Origin: Rubrivivax sp.
GTDB lineage: Bacteria > Pseudomonadota > Gammaproteobacteria > Burkholderiales > Burkholderiaceae_C
Reading direction: 5' to 3'
Assembly: GCA_020248915.1 (NCBI GenBank)
Contig: JADCGP010000009.1
Location: forward strand, 1 to 64,000
DNA: 64,000 bases
The notes under the pieces were generated by a model. It searched no databases. It saw only the letters and a list, made by a program, of their open reading frames with translations, and was not told the DNA's origin. Positions 52,641 to 61,356 of the stretch are shown piece after piece; positions within the stretch are counted from its first letter, which is position 1, and each line of letters starts with the position of its first letter. The position numbers and the translations under genes were made by a program.

Positions 52641-53779
52641 CCCTGCGCCGGGGCCGCACCGGCGCGGGACGCGCGCATGACCTGCTGCAGCAGGTCCAGC
52701 GGAAGCTCGTGCACGGTCGTCCCCCGCACTCCGGTCATGGTCGCGGCGCTCGTCAACGAGTTGACGATGGCTTCCTCGGCGGCCTCGGCGGCGGCGACGA
52801 ACAGGGGGTTGAGGTCTTCGTTGGCCAGCATCGAAAGCCCGTCGATCACGCCATGCTGCGCAAGGGGCAGGCGGTTGGCGGTGGAGAACGCCACCGCGAA
52901 GTCGCCGCTGCGGTTGTTGCCGAAGCCGCCCACCCGCCCGAGGCCGATGCCGGCACGCCGTGCCAGGCGGTTGAGCTGTGCCCCGACGAGCGGCGCATCG
53001 GTGGCCAGTACCATCACGATCGAGCCCCGGGACTCCTCCGGCGCCTCGGCGATGTCGCGGCGCTGCGGGCTGTCGACGAGGTCGTAGCCGATGTGCCGAC
53101 CCACCGGCACGCCGTCCACCGTGAGGTGGCGCCGGTTGCCGAAGTTGGACTGCACCAGCACGCCGACGGTCCAACGCCGCCCGGCGCTGGACACGACCCG
53201 CGAACTGGTGCCGATGCCGGACTTGAACTCGAAGCTCATCATGCCGGTGCCGCCGCCGACCGCGCCTTCGGCCACCGGACCGCTCTGCGCGGCGGCGATG
53301 GCCTGTTCGACGTGATCGCGCGTCACCGGGGCAGCCAGACCGTCGTTGAGAACCCCGTCGTAGGTCTCGCCGGCGCAGGGCTGGTGCCATCGCTCGGGAA
53401 CACCGTCGCGGAACGGCAGCGCCAGCAGCGCGTCGCGCGCCACACCGATGGAGAACGCGGAAGTCAGCACGATCGGCGAGGCCAGCAGCCCGGTCTCGGC
53501 GATCCAGTGCGAGCCGGTCACCTCGCCGAAGCCGTTGACGCGGTCGAAGCCTGCGAACACGCAGTGCTGCCAGCGCGTCTCGCCGAAGGGCAGCACTGTG
53601 GTGACGCCCGTGCGCACGACGTGCGGGCTGTCGGCGATCAGCGTGACGTGCCCCACGCGGACGTCCGCCACGTCGGTGATGGCATTCAGCGGGCCTGTGG
53701 GCAGGGTACCGACGGCCAGACCGAGTTCGCGCAGCCGGACACGCGGAAGGGTCGGGCGGGATGCAGGGTTGGTGCTCAT
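52637..53779 (-). CDS. P1-family (DmpA-like) aminopeptidase
   Basis: The 380-residue protein matches L-aminopeptidase D-Ala-esterase DmpA and beta-peptidyl aminopeptidases. ITDVADVRVGHVTL near the start, GAVGGGTGMMSFEFKSGIGTSSR, and RGSIVMVLATDAPL contain the autoprocessing Gly252-Ser253 bond, with Ser253 as the new N-terminal nucleophile. GRVGGFGNNRSGDFAVAFST follows. Family members hydrolyse peptides with D- or beta-residues. It leads a two-gene unit with the amino-acid oxidase-like gene and is divergent from the CPBP protease. Confidence 0.9.
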   Translation of the reverse strand: MSTNPASRPTLPRVRLRELGLAVGTLPTGPLNAITDVADVRVGHVTLIADSPHVVRTGVTTVLPFGETRWQHCVFAGFDRVNGFGEVTGSHWIAETGLLASPIVLTSAFSIGVARDALLALPFRDGVPERWHQPCAGETYDGVLNDGLAAPVTRDHVEQAIAAAQSGPVAEGAVGGGTGMMSFEFKSGIGTSSRVVSSAGRRWTVGVLVQSNFGNRRHLTVDGVPVGRHIGYDLVDSPQRRDIAEAPEESRGSIVMVLATDAPLVGAQLNRLARRAGIGLGRVGGFGNNRSGDFAVAFSTANRLPLAQHGVIDGLSMLANEDLNPLFVAAAEAAEEAIVNSLTSAATMTGVRGTTVHELPLDLLQQVMRASRAGAAPAQG

Positions 53780-53818
53780 GATCGTTCAGTCAGCCCAAAC
53801 GGCCGCCGGATCGTGCCA

Positions 53819-53835
53819 CCGACAGCCGCTGTCGG
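53819..53835. promoter_or_regulatory. 17-bp dyad in divergent promoter
   Basis: CCGACAGC-C-GCTGTCGG is a perfect 8-bp dyad between the divergent P1 peptidase and CPBP protease genes. A further CCACCGACAG lies near 53864. It could be an operator or an mRNA hairpin. The half-site CCGACA also occurs in the dyad at 59502-59530. Confidence 0.5.
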
Positions 53836-53888
53836 GTCGGCCGTGCCCGCCGCGTTGAGTGGGCCACCGACAGAAGGCGCTCCTCCCG

Positions 53889-54854
53889 ATGGTCGAACTC
53901 ATCCGCCGCCGCCCGCTTGTGACGTTCTACGCGCTGGCCTTCGTGCTCGGCGCGGTCGTCACCGCAGTCCGCCTGCTCGACCCCGGCGCCATGGCGGCCG
54001 TGTTCAAGGACATGCGGACCGCGCCCTGGCATCCGAACATCATCAGCGTCTTCCCCAGGGTGATCGAGAATCCGATCCTCTGGACCGGCTACCTGTTTCC
54101 TTTCGCGCCGACTGCGGCGGCGCTGGTCATCGTCGCCATCGGCTGGGGTCGCAAGGGGCTCGGTGAGCTGTTCGACCGCCTGAAGTTCTGGCGCGGCCCG
54201 GTGTCGTGGCGGCAGGGCCTGATGGTCTATGCCGTGCTGGCCGCCGTGTACCTGGCCACGGTCGCGTGGCTGCTGCTGGTGCTGATCTCGCGCGAGCCGA
54301 ACTCCGGCCTTGCCGGCATGCTGGCGCGCTACGGCAGCACGCCGTTGGCGATCATCGGCTTCATGCTGGTGGCGCCTTTCCTCGGCCCCGGCGGCCTGCT
54401 CGAGGAACTGGGCTGGCGCGGCTTCATGTTCCCGCTGCTGGTCAGGAAGCTGGCCAACCCGCTGCTGGCCTGCGTGGTGATCGGCGTGCTGTGGGGCCTG
54501 TGGCACTTTCCGCGCGAGGTGCCTGCCATCCTGTCGGGCAACCCGGCCATGCTCAAGGGCGGCAGCTGGGGCGGATTCCTGCTCAACCAGATCCAGTTCA
54601 TCGCCGGCACCATCGTCGCCAGCATCCTGATCGCCTACGTGTTCTTCAAGACCGGCGGCAGCGTCTGGGCGGCGATCCTCGCACACAACGTGAGCAACGA
54701 GTTCGCGGTCGGGCTGACCCTGTTCACCAAGAGCGACATCGCGATCGGCGGCATCACCATGGACATCGACACGCCGGTCAAGCTGGCGCTCGCGATCGCG
54801 ATCGTCGCCACCACCGGAACGCGTCTGGGGCTTGCACGTGATGCCCAGCCCTGA
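53889..54854 (+). CDS. CPBP-family intramembrane metalloprotease
   Basis: The 321-residue protein has about seven to eight membrane helices and the CPBP (Abi/CAAX) motifs: EELGWRG (EExxxR), GLWHFPRE (FxxxH-like) and AHNVSNE. These proteins cleave within or near membranes and take part in bacteriocin immunity or protein processing. The ATG at 53889 is preferred to an upstream GTG at 53859 because the first helix follows directly. Its stop overlaps the SnoaL-like gene start by 14 bp. Confidence 0.87.
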   Translation: MVELIRRRPLVTFYALAFVLGAVVTAVRLLDPGAMAAVFKDMRTAPWHPNIISVFPRVIENPILWTGYLFPFAPTAAALVIVAIGWGRKGLGELFDRLKFWRGPVSWRQGLMVYAVLAAVYLATVAWLLLVLISREPNSGLAGMLARYGSTPLAIIGFMLVAPFLGPGGLLEELGWRGFMFPLLVRKLANPLLACVVIGVLWGLWHFPREVPAILSGNPAMLKGGSWGGFLLNQIQFIAGTIVASILIAYVFFKTGGSVWAAILAHNVSNEFAVGLTLFTKSDIAIGGITMDIDTPVKLALAIAIVATTGTRLGLARDAQP

Positions 54855-55185
54855 GGCCCTCGTCGAGGCGCAGCTCGACGCCTACAACCGGCAGGACATC
54901 GAGGCCTTCCTCGCCTGCTTCCATCCCGAGGTGGAGTTCATCCGCTGGCCCGATCGCGTGCTGGAGACCGGCCACGCGAGCTTCCGGCGCGCCTATCTCG
55001 ACCTGTGGCAGCGCTCGCCGCGGCTCCAGGCGCGGATCCTCAACCGCATGGTGGTGGGACGCTTCGTGGTCGACCTCGAGCAGCTGCTCCACCATGCCGA
55101 TGGCCCGATGGAGCCGTTGGTGGTGATCTACGAGACGCAGGACCAGCTCATCCGCCGCTGCTGGGTGCTGAGCGAGAAGTCCTGA
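54841..55185 (+). CDS. SnoaL/NTF2-like small protein
   Basis: The 114-residue protein has the NTF2-like cone fold (ALVEAQLDAYNRQDIEAFLACFHPEVEF, RFVVDLEQLLHHADG, VVIYETQDQLIRRCWVLSEKS). Such proteins are small isomerases or binding proteins. The ATG at 54841 is chosen; alternative GTG and TTG codons lie three and nine bases upstream in frame. It overlaps the end of the CPBP gene, so the two are translated together. Confidence 0.82.
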   Translation: MPSPEALVEAQLDAYNRQDIEAFLACFHPEVEFIRWPDRVLETGHASFRRAYLDLWQRSPRLQARILNRMVVGRFVVDLEQLLHHADGPMEPLVVIYETQDQLIRRCWVLSEKS

Positions 55186-55210
55186 CGCGCCAGCTTGGCC
55201 CGAAGCCGGC

Positions 55211-56554
55211 CTAGCGGGAGCCCTGCGACGGCGCGAGGCGCCACAGCACCGCGCAGGCCACGGCGCACAGGAAGGCCGGGGCGGCACCGAAGGCCAGCGC
55301 CGTGGCCATCGGCACGCCAGCCGGTTGCACGGCGGCGCCGTCGGTCGAGGCGACGAAGCCGGAGACATCGAGAAGCAGCGCCGTGATCAGCGGGCCGACC
55401 GCCAGGCCGGCTTTCTCGGCGGCGATGAAGAGCCCCGTGTAGCTGCCTTCGCGGTGCAGGCCGGTGGCCTGGCGGTCGGCCTCGATGACGTCGGTCAGCA
55501 GCGAGAAGGGCAGCAGCTGCGAGCCGGCGAAACCGATGCCGGCCAGCGCGCACAGCGCCAGCACCAGCGGCATCGATCCCTGCGAGCCCGGTGCGGCCAG
55601 GGCCAGCAGCGCCGCGCCGAACAGCGCGATCGCGCCGAGTGCCGCGTTGCGCTTGCCCAGGCGCCGTGCCACGGCCACCCAGGCAGGCATCGCGACGATC
55701 GCAGCGAGCAGCAGGCTGGCGAAGACCCACCCCACCGCTTCGGGTGCCCGCCCAAGCGCATGGACCACGAAGTACGGTGCCGCCGCGGCCATGGCCCCGT
55801 TGCCCACGAGCACCAGAGCATAGGCCGACAGCAGCACGAAGTAGGGCCGATTGGCCAGCGCCAGCCGCAACTGCTCGCGCATCCCGAGGTGCGTGGCGGA
55901 CGCGCTGCGCGATGGCATCGCGCGCGCGGTCAGTGCCGTGGTCAGCATCGCCGCGGCGATCAAGGCGGCCAGCACGGCAGCCATCCCCGCGTATCCGGGC
56001 GCTCCGCCGCCGCCCTCGGACACGATCATTGGCCCGGCGACTGCGCCTGCGAGCGTGCCCAGCAGCACGAAGGCCATCCTGAACGACATGATGACGGTGC
56101 GCTCGTGCGGGTCGGAGCTCATCTCGGCCGGCATCGCCGCGTACGGCACGGCGAACACCGCGTAGCCGCTCATGGCGGCCAGGAACACCAGGCCGACGAA
56201 CAGCGCGCGCGCCGACGGCGCGTCCCATGCCGGCGTGCTGAACAGCGCCCAGAACGCGAGCGCCGTGACCAGTCCGCCGGCCACGAGGAAGGGCTGGCGC
56301 CGGCCCCAGCGGCTGTTGCTGCGGTCCGATGCGATGCCCACCAGCGGGTCGAACACCACGTCCCAGGCCTTGCCCACGAACAGCACGACGCCGGCCACCG
56401 CCGCGGCGATGCCCAGCGTGTCGGTCATGTAGACCAGCAGCAGCACCCCGGTGACGGATGCGAACAGGCCCGTGCCGAGCGAGCCGGCCGCGTAGAGCAG
56501 CTTCAGGCGCAGCGGCAGCCGCACCTGTGGCGGCGGTGCCTGCAGGCGCGGCAC
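55211..56554 (-). CDS. MFS transporter of the glycoside-pentoside-hexuronide:cation type
   Basis: The 447-residue protein has about twelve membrane helices and GPH features: KLLYAAGSLGTGLF at the start, GKAWDVVFDPLVGIASDRSNSRWG and SDPHERTVIMSFRM. It imports a solute with H+ or Na+. The start is a GTG at 56554, two bases after the aminotransferase stop, giving MPRLQAPPPQ before the first helix. It is the last gene of a three-gene unit with an acyl-CoA ligase and an aminotransferase; the solute may be an amino compound rather than a sugar. Confidence 0.87.
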   Translation of the reverse strand: MPRLQAPPPQVRLPLRLKLLYAAGSLGTGLFASVTGVLLLVYMTDTLGIAAAVAGVVLFVGKAWDVVFDPLVGIASDRSNSRWGRRQPFLVAGGLVTALAFWALFSTPAWDAPSARALFVGLVFLAAMSGYAVFAVPYAAMPAEMSSDPHERTVIMSFRMAFVLLGTLAGAVAGPMIVSEGGGGAPGYAGMAAVLAALIAAAMLTTALTARAMPSRSASATHLGMREQLRLALANRPYFVLLSAYALVLVGNGAMAAAAPYFVVHALGRAPEAVGWVFASLLLAAIVAMPAWVAVARRLGKRNAALGAIALFGAALLALAAPGSQGSMPLVLALCALAGIGFAGSQLLPFSLLTDVIEADRQATGLHREGSYTGLFIAAEKAGLAVGPLITALLLDVSGFVASTDGAAVQPAGVPMATALAFGAAPAFLCAVACAVLWRLAPSQGSR

Positions 56555-56556
56555 GT

Positions 56557-57903
56557 TCAGCGCCGAGCCTCGGCAGGCAGCGTGGCCACCGCGGCGTCGA
56601 TCGACTGCGCCAGCTTGTCGACGATCTCCTCGATGTGCCCGTCGTCGATGATGAACGGCGGCGCCAGGAGGATGTGGTCGCCGTTCATGCCGTCGGCCGT
56701 GCCGCCCATCGGGTAGCAGATCAGGCCGCGCTGCATGGCCTGCTGCTGCACGCCGGCCCACAGCATCCGCGTCGGGTCGAAGGTGGACTTGGTCTCGCGG
56801 TCGCGCACCAGCTCCAGCCCGAGCAGCAGGCCGCGGCCGCGGATGTCGCCGACATGGGGATGCGCGCCGAGGCGCTGCGCGAGCGCGCCGCGCAGCCTGG
56901 CACCCTGCACCTGCACGCGCTCCAGCAGCCCGCGCTCGCGGATCTGGGTGATCACCGCGAGCGCCGCGGCGCACGGCGTGGCGCTGGCGTTGTAGGTGTG
57001 GCCGTGGATGAAGTAGCCGCGCCGGTCGGCCAGGGTGTCGAAGATGCGGCCCGAGACGAGGATTGCGGAGATCGGCAGATACCCCGCGCCGAGGCCCTTG
57101 GCCAGGGTGACCAGGTCGGGCGTGACGCCATCCTGCTCGATCGACAGGTAGGTTCCGGTGCGCCCGCTGCCGGTGAGGATCTCGTCGGCGATCAACAGGA
57201 TGCCGTAGCGGTCGAGCACGGCCTTCACGGCCTTGAAGTAGCCCGGCAGCGCGGGCACCGCGCCGTTGGTGGCGCCGACCACCGGCTCGGCGACGAAGGC
57301 CGCCACCGTGTGCGGTCCGACGCGCAGGATCGTCTGCTCGAGCTCCAGGGCCAGCCGCCTCACGTAGTCGGCGTCGGACTCGCCGGCGCGCTGCTCGCGG
57401 TAGGCGTAGCACGGCGAGACGAACTCGGCGGGCATCAGCACGTCCTCGAACAGCATGCGCCGGATCACGTTGCCCGACACCGCGAGCCCTCCCATCGCAC
57501 ACCCGTGGTAGCTCTGCCTGCGGGCGATGAAGCGCCGGCGCGACGGCTGGCCGTTGTCGATGTGGAACTGCAGCGCCATCTTGAGAGCGCCGTCCATCGA
57601 CTCGCTGCCGCCGGAGCCGAAGAACACCCAATCGAGCCCGGCCGGCGTCATCTCGACCAGGGCCTGTGCCAGCTGCTCGGCCGGTTCGGTGGTGAAGTAG
57701 GCGTTGTAGACGTAGGCGAGCTGCCGCGCCTGGCGCGCGATGGCGTCGGCCACCGCCGCGTCGCTGTAGCCGAGCGAGGACACCCCGGCGCCGCTGGCGG
57801 CATCCAGGTATCGCCGTCCGTCGCGGTCGATGATGTACGGCCCGTCGCCGGCCACGGCCACCGGATAGGGTTTGCGCATGTAGCGCTGGAAGACGTGGCT
57901 CAT
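56557..57903 (-). CDS. class III aminotransferase
   Basis: The 448-residue PLP enzyme has the family motifs FFGSGGSESMDGALKMA, YHGCAMGG, FVAEPVVGATNGAVP, ADEILTGSGRTG and the Schiff-base lysine in VTLAKGLGAGYLPI. It transfers an amino group from an omega-amino acid, a diamine or a related amine to a 2-oxo acid. Its ATG overlaps the stop of the acyl-CoA ligase gene, and the symporter follows, so the three genes form one unit. Confidence 0.9.
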   Translation of the reverse strand: MSHVFQRYMRKPYPVAVAGDGPYIIDRDGRRYLDAASGAGVSSLGYSDAAVADAIARQARQLAYVYNAYFTTEPAEQLAQALVEMTPAGLDWVFFGSGGSESMDGALKMALQFHIDNGQPSRRRFIARRQSYHGCAMGGLAVSGNVIRRMLFEDVLMPAEFVSPCYAYREQRAGESDADYVRRLALELEQTILRVGPHTVAAFVAEPVVGATNGAVPALPGYFKAVKAVLDRYGILLIADEILTGSGRTGTYLSIEQDGVTPDLVTLAKGLGAGYLPISAILVSGRIFDTLADRRGYFIHGHTYNASATPCAAALAVITQIRERGLLERVQVQGARLRGALAQRLGAHPHVGDIRGRGLLLGLELVRDRETKSTFDPTRMLWAGVQQQAMQRGLICYPMGGTADGMNGDHILLAPPFIIDDGHIEEIVDKLAQSIDAAVATLPAEARR

Positions 57904-59471
57904 GGCTGCTCGGCCTTCAGTTGCGCGCGCAGCGCCTTCTTGTCCACCTTGCCGAGCATCGTGGTCGGCAGCTGGGCCAGCACGACCACCCGCTTGGGCG
58001 CGTGGGTCGGGCCCTTCTTCTCGCGCACCGCGGCCGTGACCGCCGCCGCGTCGACCTCGGCGCCGGAGCGCGCCACGATCGCGGCCGTGACGGCCTCGCC
58101 CCAGCGCTCGTCGGCGATCCCGACCACTGCCACCTGCGCCACGCCCGGCAGCGCGGCGATGACGTCCTCGACCTCGCGCGGGAAGATGTTCAGGCCGCCG
58201 CTGATGATCATGTCCTTCTTGCGCTCGACGATCGTCAGGAAGCCGTCGGCATCGAAGCGCCCCATGTCGCCGGTGTGCAGCCAGCCGCCGGCGAACGCCT
58301 CGGCGGTCTCCTCCGGCCGCTTCCAGTAGCCGGCCATCACGTGCGGCCCGCGGACGCAGATCTCGCCCACCTCGCCCGGCGCCACCGGCCGGCAGGCGTC
58401 ATCCAGCAGCTCGACCTGGATGTCGGCGAAGGGCACGCCGCAGGAGCCCAGCCGGTCCGGCCGCGCCGTGTCGTGATGGTGGCGCGCGAGCCAGGAGATG
58501 CAGGTCGGCGCCTCGCTCTGGCCGTAGAGCTGCATGAACACCGGGCCGAAGACCTGCAAGGCCTCGGCCAGCCGGGCCGGCAGCATCGGCGCGGCGCCGT
58601 AGAAGACGGTGGCCAGGGAAGACACGTCGCGGGGCCGGGCGCGCTGCACGTCGACCAGCCGGTAGATCATCACCGGGACCAGGAAGGTCGCATTGACGCG
58701 CTCGGCGGCGATGTAGTCGAGCAGCGCATCGGCATCGAAGGCCGGCAGCATGTGGAAGCTGCCGCCGAGCAGCGCCGCCGGCAGCGCCAGCACGCCGGCC
58801 GCGTGCGACACCGGCGTGGCGGCCAGCAGCCGCAGCGGCGCGGGCCACTCCCATTCCGCGGCCATCATCATCACGCTGGCGAGCAGGCTGGCGTGGGTGT
58901 GCATCACTCCCTTGGGGCGCCCGGTGGTGCCGCCGGTGTAGCCGATCACGACCAGGTCGCCCGGTTGCGCACGCGGCAAGAGGGGCGCCGGCTCGGAGCT
59001 CGCCGCCTTGGCCATCAGGTCGACGGCGCCCGCCAGCGGGCCGAGAGACAGCAGGTGGCGCAGGCCCGGCACGCGCTCCTTGACCGCCAGTCCCCGGGCG
59101 CCGAACGCGCCGTCGTCGACGATCAGTGCATCGATCTCGGCGTCGGCAAGCATGAAGGCCAGGTCGTCCTCGCTGGTCAGCGGCGACAGCGGCGTCACGC
59201 ACAGGCCGCCGATGTAGCCGGCGTAGGCCGCGGCCAGCACGTCGATCCGGTTGCGCGACAGCAGCGCGATGCGTCGGCCGGGCCCGAGGCCGAGGTCGGC
59301 CAGTGCGCGCAGCATGCGTGCGGTGCGGGCGGCCATCTGGGCGTAGCTCAGGCGCTCGCCGTCGCCAACGAGCATCTCGGCGTCGGCGTGGCGCTCGAAG
59401 GCGCGCACGAGAAGGTGGCCGATCGTGCCACCGCGACGCATCGGGTCCTGGTACGGCGGGGGTGCATGCAT
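57900..59471 (-). CDS. AMP-forming acyl-CoA ligase
   Basis: The 523-residue ligase has the P-loop GYTGGTTGRPKGVMH, LYGQSEAPT, the TGD motif (HTGDMGRFDADGFLTIVERKKDM) and the C-terminal MLGKVDKKALR with the catalytic lysine. Long- or medium-chain and aromatic acids are typical substrates. It is divergent from the SDR-MaoC-crotonase operon, which could process its CoA product, with a dyad at 59502-59530 between them. Confidence 0.9.
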   Translation of the reverse strand: MHAPPPYQDPMRRGGTIGHLLVRAFERHADAEMLVGDGERLSYAQMAARTARMLRALADLGLGPGRRIALLSRNRIDVLAAAYAGYIGGLCVTPLSPLTSEDDLAFMLADAEIDALIVDDGAFGARGLAVKERVPGLRHLLSLGPLAGAVDLMAKAASSEPAPLLPRAQPGDLVVIGYTGGTTGRPKGVMHTHASLLASVMMMAAEWEWPAPLRLLAATPVSHAAGVLALPAALLGGSFHMLPAFDADALLDYIAAERVNATFLVPVMIYRLVDVQRARPRDVSSLATVFYGAAPMLPARLAEALQVFGPVFMQLYGQSEAPTCISWLARHHHDTARPDRLGSCGVPFADIQVELLDDACRPVAPGEVGEICVRGPHVMAGYWKRPEETAEAFAGGWLHTGDMGRFDADGFLTIVERKKDMIISGGLNIFPREVEDVIAALPGVAQVAVVGIADERWGEAVTAAIVARSGAEVDAAAVTAAVREKKGPTHAPKRVVVLAQLPTTMLGKVDKKALRAQLKAEQP

Positions 59472-59501
59472 GGTCGTGCGATCAACGGCCCGGGCGTCGC
59501 G

Positions 59502-59530
59502 GACCCGACAGGCCGATCCGATGTCGGGTC
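59502..59530. promoter_or_regulatory. 29-bp dyad between divergent CoA-ester operons
   Basis: GACCCGACA (59502-59510) and TGTCGGGTC (59522-59530) are perfect reverse complements with an 11-bp spacer, centred between the divergent acyl-CoA ligase and SDR genes. Size and location fit a repressor operator. No regulator gene lies within the visible part of the cluster. Confidence 0.6.
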
Positions 59531-59579
59531 TGCCGGATGCGGGCCGTTCTCGCCGATCGAGGGTGTGACAGGAGTGGGA

Positions 59580-60476
59580 ATGCTACGTTTCGAAGGCAAG
59601 GTGGCGCTGGTGACCGGCGCCGGGCGCGGACTGGGGCGTGCGCACGCGCTGATGCTGGCGGCCCGCGGCGCCAAGGTCCTGGTCAACGACCTCGGAACCG
59701 GTGGTGCCGGCGAGGGCCACGACGCGTCGCCGGCGCAGGCCGTGGTGGACGAGATCCGTGCCGCAGGCGGACAGGCGCAGGTCAACGGCGAGTCGGTGGT
59801 CGAGGGGGGGCGGATCGTGGAAGCGGCTCTGGATCACTTCGGGCGCCTCGACATCGTCGTCAACAACGCCGGCTTCCTGCGTGACGTCGCCTTCCACAAG
59901 ATGACGGCCCGCGACTGGGACACCCTGTACGAGGTCCACCTGCTCGGCGCGTTCCGCATCATCCACGCCGCCTGGCCGCGCATGCGCGAGCAGGCCTACG
60001 GCCGCATCGTCAACACCTCCTCGGCCGCGGGCATCTACGGCAACTTCGGGCAGGTGAATTACGGCACGTTCAAGCTCGCGCTGCACGGCATGACGCAGCC
60101 GCTGGCGGTGGAGGGCAAGGCCAGGGGCATCCACGTCAACACGATCGCGCCGGCCGCCGACTCGCGGCTGACGCGCACCGTGATGACCGCGGAGCAGCTG
60201 GCGCCGATGCGCCCCGATCTCGTCAGCCCGCTGGTGGCATGGCTGTGCCACGACGCCTGCCCGGAGACCGGGGGGCTGTTCGAGGTCGGAGGGGGCTACA
60301 TCGCCAAGCTGCGCTGGGAGCGATCGGCCGGCGTGCGGCTGGACCTGGCCGGGGCCGATGCGGTGGAGAACATCGCCGCCGCCTGGGGGCAGATCACCAG
60401 CTTCGAGCACAGCGACCACCCGGCCGGGTTCGGCGAGGCGATGGCCCCCTTCGCGAGGATCATGCAAGGTGGCTGA
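59580..60476 (+). CDS. SDR-family 3-hydroxyacyl-CoA dehydrogenase-like (MFE-2 type)
   Basis: The 298-residue SDR has TGAGRGLGRAHALMLA, VNDLGTGGAGEG, NNAGFLRD, NTSSAAGIYGNFGQVNYGTFK with intact Ser, Tyr and Lys, and resembles the dehydrogenase part of peroxisomal multifunctional enzyme type 2. It probably oxidises a 3-hydroxyacyl-CoA. GGAG precedes the ATG at 59580. Its stop overlaps the GTG start of the first MaoC gene, so dehydrogenase and hydratase are coupled. Confidence 0.88.
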   Translation: MLRFEGKVALVTGAGRGLGRAHALMLAARGAKVLVNDLGTGGAGEGHDASPAQAVVDEIRAAGGQAQVNGESVVEGGRIVEAALDHFGRLDIVVNNAGFLRDVAFHKMTARDWDTLYEVHLLGAFRIIHAAWPRMREQAYGRIVNTSSAAGIYGNFGQVNYGTFKLALHGMTQPLAVEGKARGIHVNTIAPAADSRLTRTVMTAEQLAPMRPDLVSPLVAWLCHDACPETGGLFEVGGGYIAKLRWERSAGVRLDLAGADAVENIAAAWGQITSFEHSDHPAGFGEAMAPFARIMQGG

Positions 60477-60927
60477 CATCCACGCCCGCCACGACCACAT
60501 CGGCCACGCGTGGCCAGCCTTCGAGGTGCTGGTGGAGCGCACGATGGCGCTGAACTTCGCACGCGGGCTGGACGAGACGCGCCCGGTCTACCTCGAGCGC
60601 GACGCGGCCGTCGCGGCCGGCTTCCGCGACGTGCTGACGCTGCCGACGTTCCCGATCGCGATGAGCACGGAGCGGGTGGACCTGATCTTCGCGATGCTCG
60701 AGCTGCTGCGGCTCGACCCGGCCCGGATCCTGCACGCCAGCCAGCGCTTCGTGCACCATCAGCCGATCTGCGTCGGTGATCTCCTGACGGGCCGCAAGCG
60801 GGTCGTCTCGATCGCCGACCGGAAGGGCGGCGCGCTGACCTTCGTCGACACCGTGATCGAGTACCGTGACGCGGCCGGCGCGCTCGTGTGCGAAGACCAC
60901 TGCTCCCTCGTCCACCGCAACCCATGA
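60469..60927 (+). CDS. MaoC N-terminal-like hydratase subunit
   Basis: The 152-residue hotdog protein matches the N-terminal half of MFE-2/MaoC hydratases (FPIAMSTERVDLIFAMLELL, ILHASQRFVHHQPICVGDLLTG, DTVIEYRD). It lacks the D-x5-H catalytic motif, which the next gene supplies, so the two probably form a heteromeric hydratase as in steroid and bile-acid catabolism. The start is a GTG overlapping the SDR stop; the stop overlaps the next ATG. Confidence 0.85.
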   Translation: MADIHARHDHIGHAWPAFEVLVERTMALNFARGLDETRPVYLERDAAVAAGFRDVLTLPTFPIAMSTERVDLIFAMLELLRLDPARILHASQRFVHHQPICVGDLLTGRKRVVSIADRKGGALTFVDTVIEYRDAAGALVCEDHCSLVHRNP

Positions 60928-61331
60928 ACCCGCCCACCCCTGGCAGCACGCTGCCGCCGCTGGACTCCGGCATCATCACCCGCCATCGCGTGGCGCTGTA
61001 CATGCACGGCTCGGGCGACACCAACCCCATCCACGTCGACAGCGACTTCGCCCGCGAGAAGGCCGGTCTGCCCGACTGCATCGTGCACGGCATGTACTCG
61101 ATGGGCATGTTCGGCCGCCTGCTTGCGGCCTGGGGCGGGCCCGGCAGCGTGCAGACCATCGAGACGCGCTTTGCCGCGATGCTGCCGGTCAAGGAGCGAC
61201 TGCTGTGCGAGGGTGTCGTCGAGTCGGTCGACCCGGCCGAGGGTGGTGTGATCGCGACCGTGGCGCTGAAGGCCACGCGCAGCGACGGCACGTTGATCGC
61301 GTCGGGCAGCGCGCGGGTGCACGTCAGGTGA
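60924..61331 (+). CDS. MaoC-like enoyl-CoA hydratase, catalytic subunit
   Basis: The 135-residue hotdog protein has the hydratase-2 motif SGDTNPIHVDSDFA with the catalytic Asp and His, then CIVHGMYSMGMFGRLL. It probably hydrates trans-2-enoyl-CoA to the 3R-hydroxyacyl-CoA together with the upstream MaoC partner. The ATG overlaps the partner's stop (ATGA). Confidence 0.88.
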   Translation: MNPPTPGSTLPPLDSGIITRHRVALYMHGSGDTNPIHVDSDFAREKAGLPDCIVHGMYSMGMFGRLLAAWGGPGSVQTIETRFAAMLPVKERLLCEGVVESVDPAEGGVIATVALKATRSDGTLIASGSARVHVR

Positions 61332-61356
61332 TGGGCCGACGGACCGACGCCGTGCG

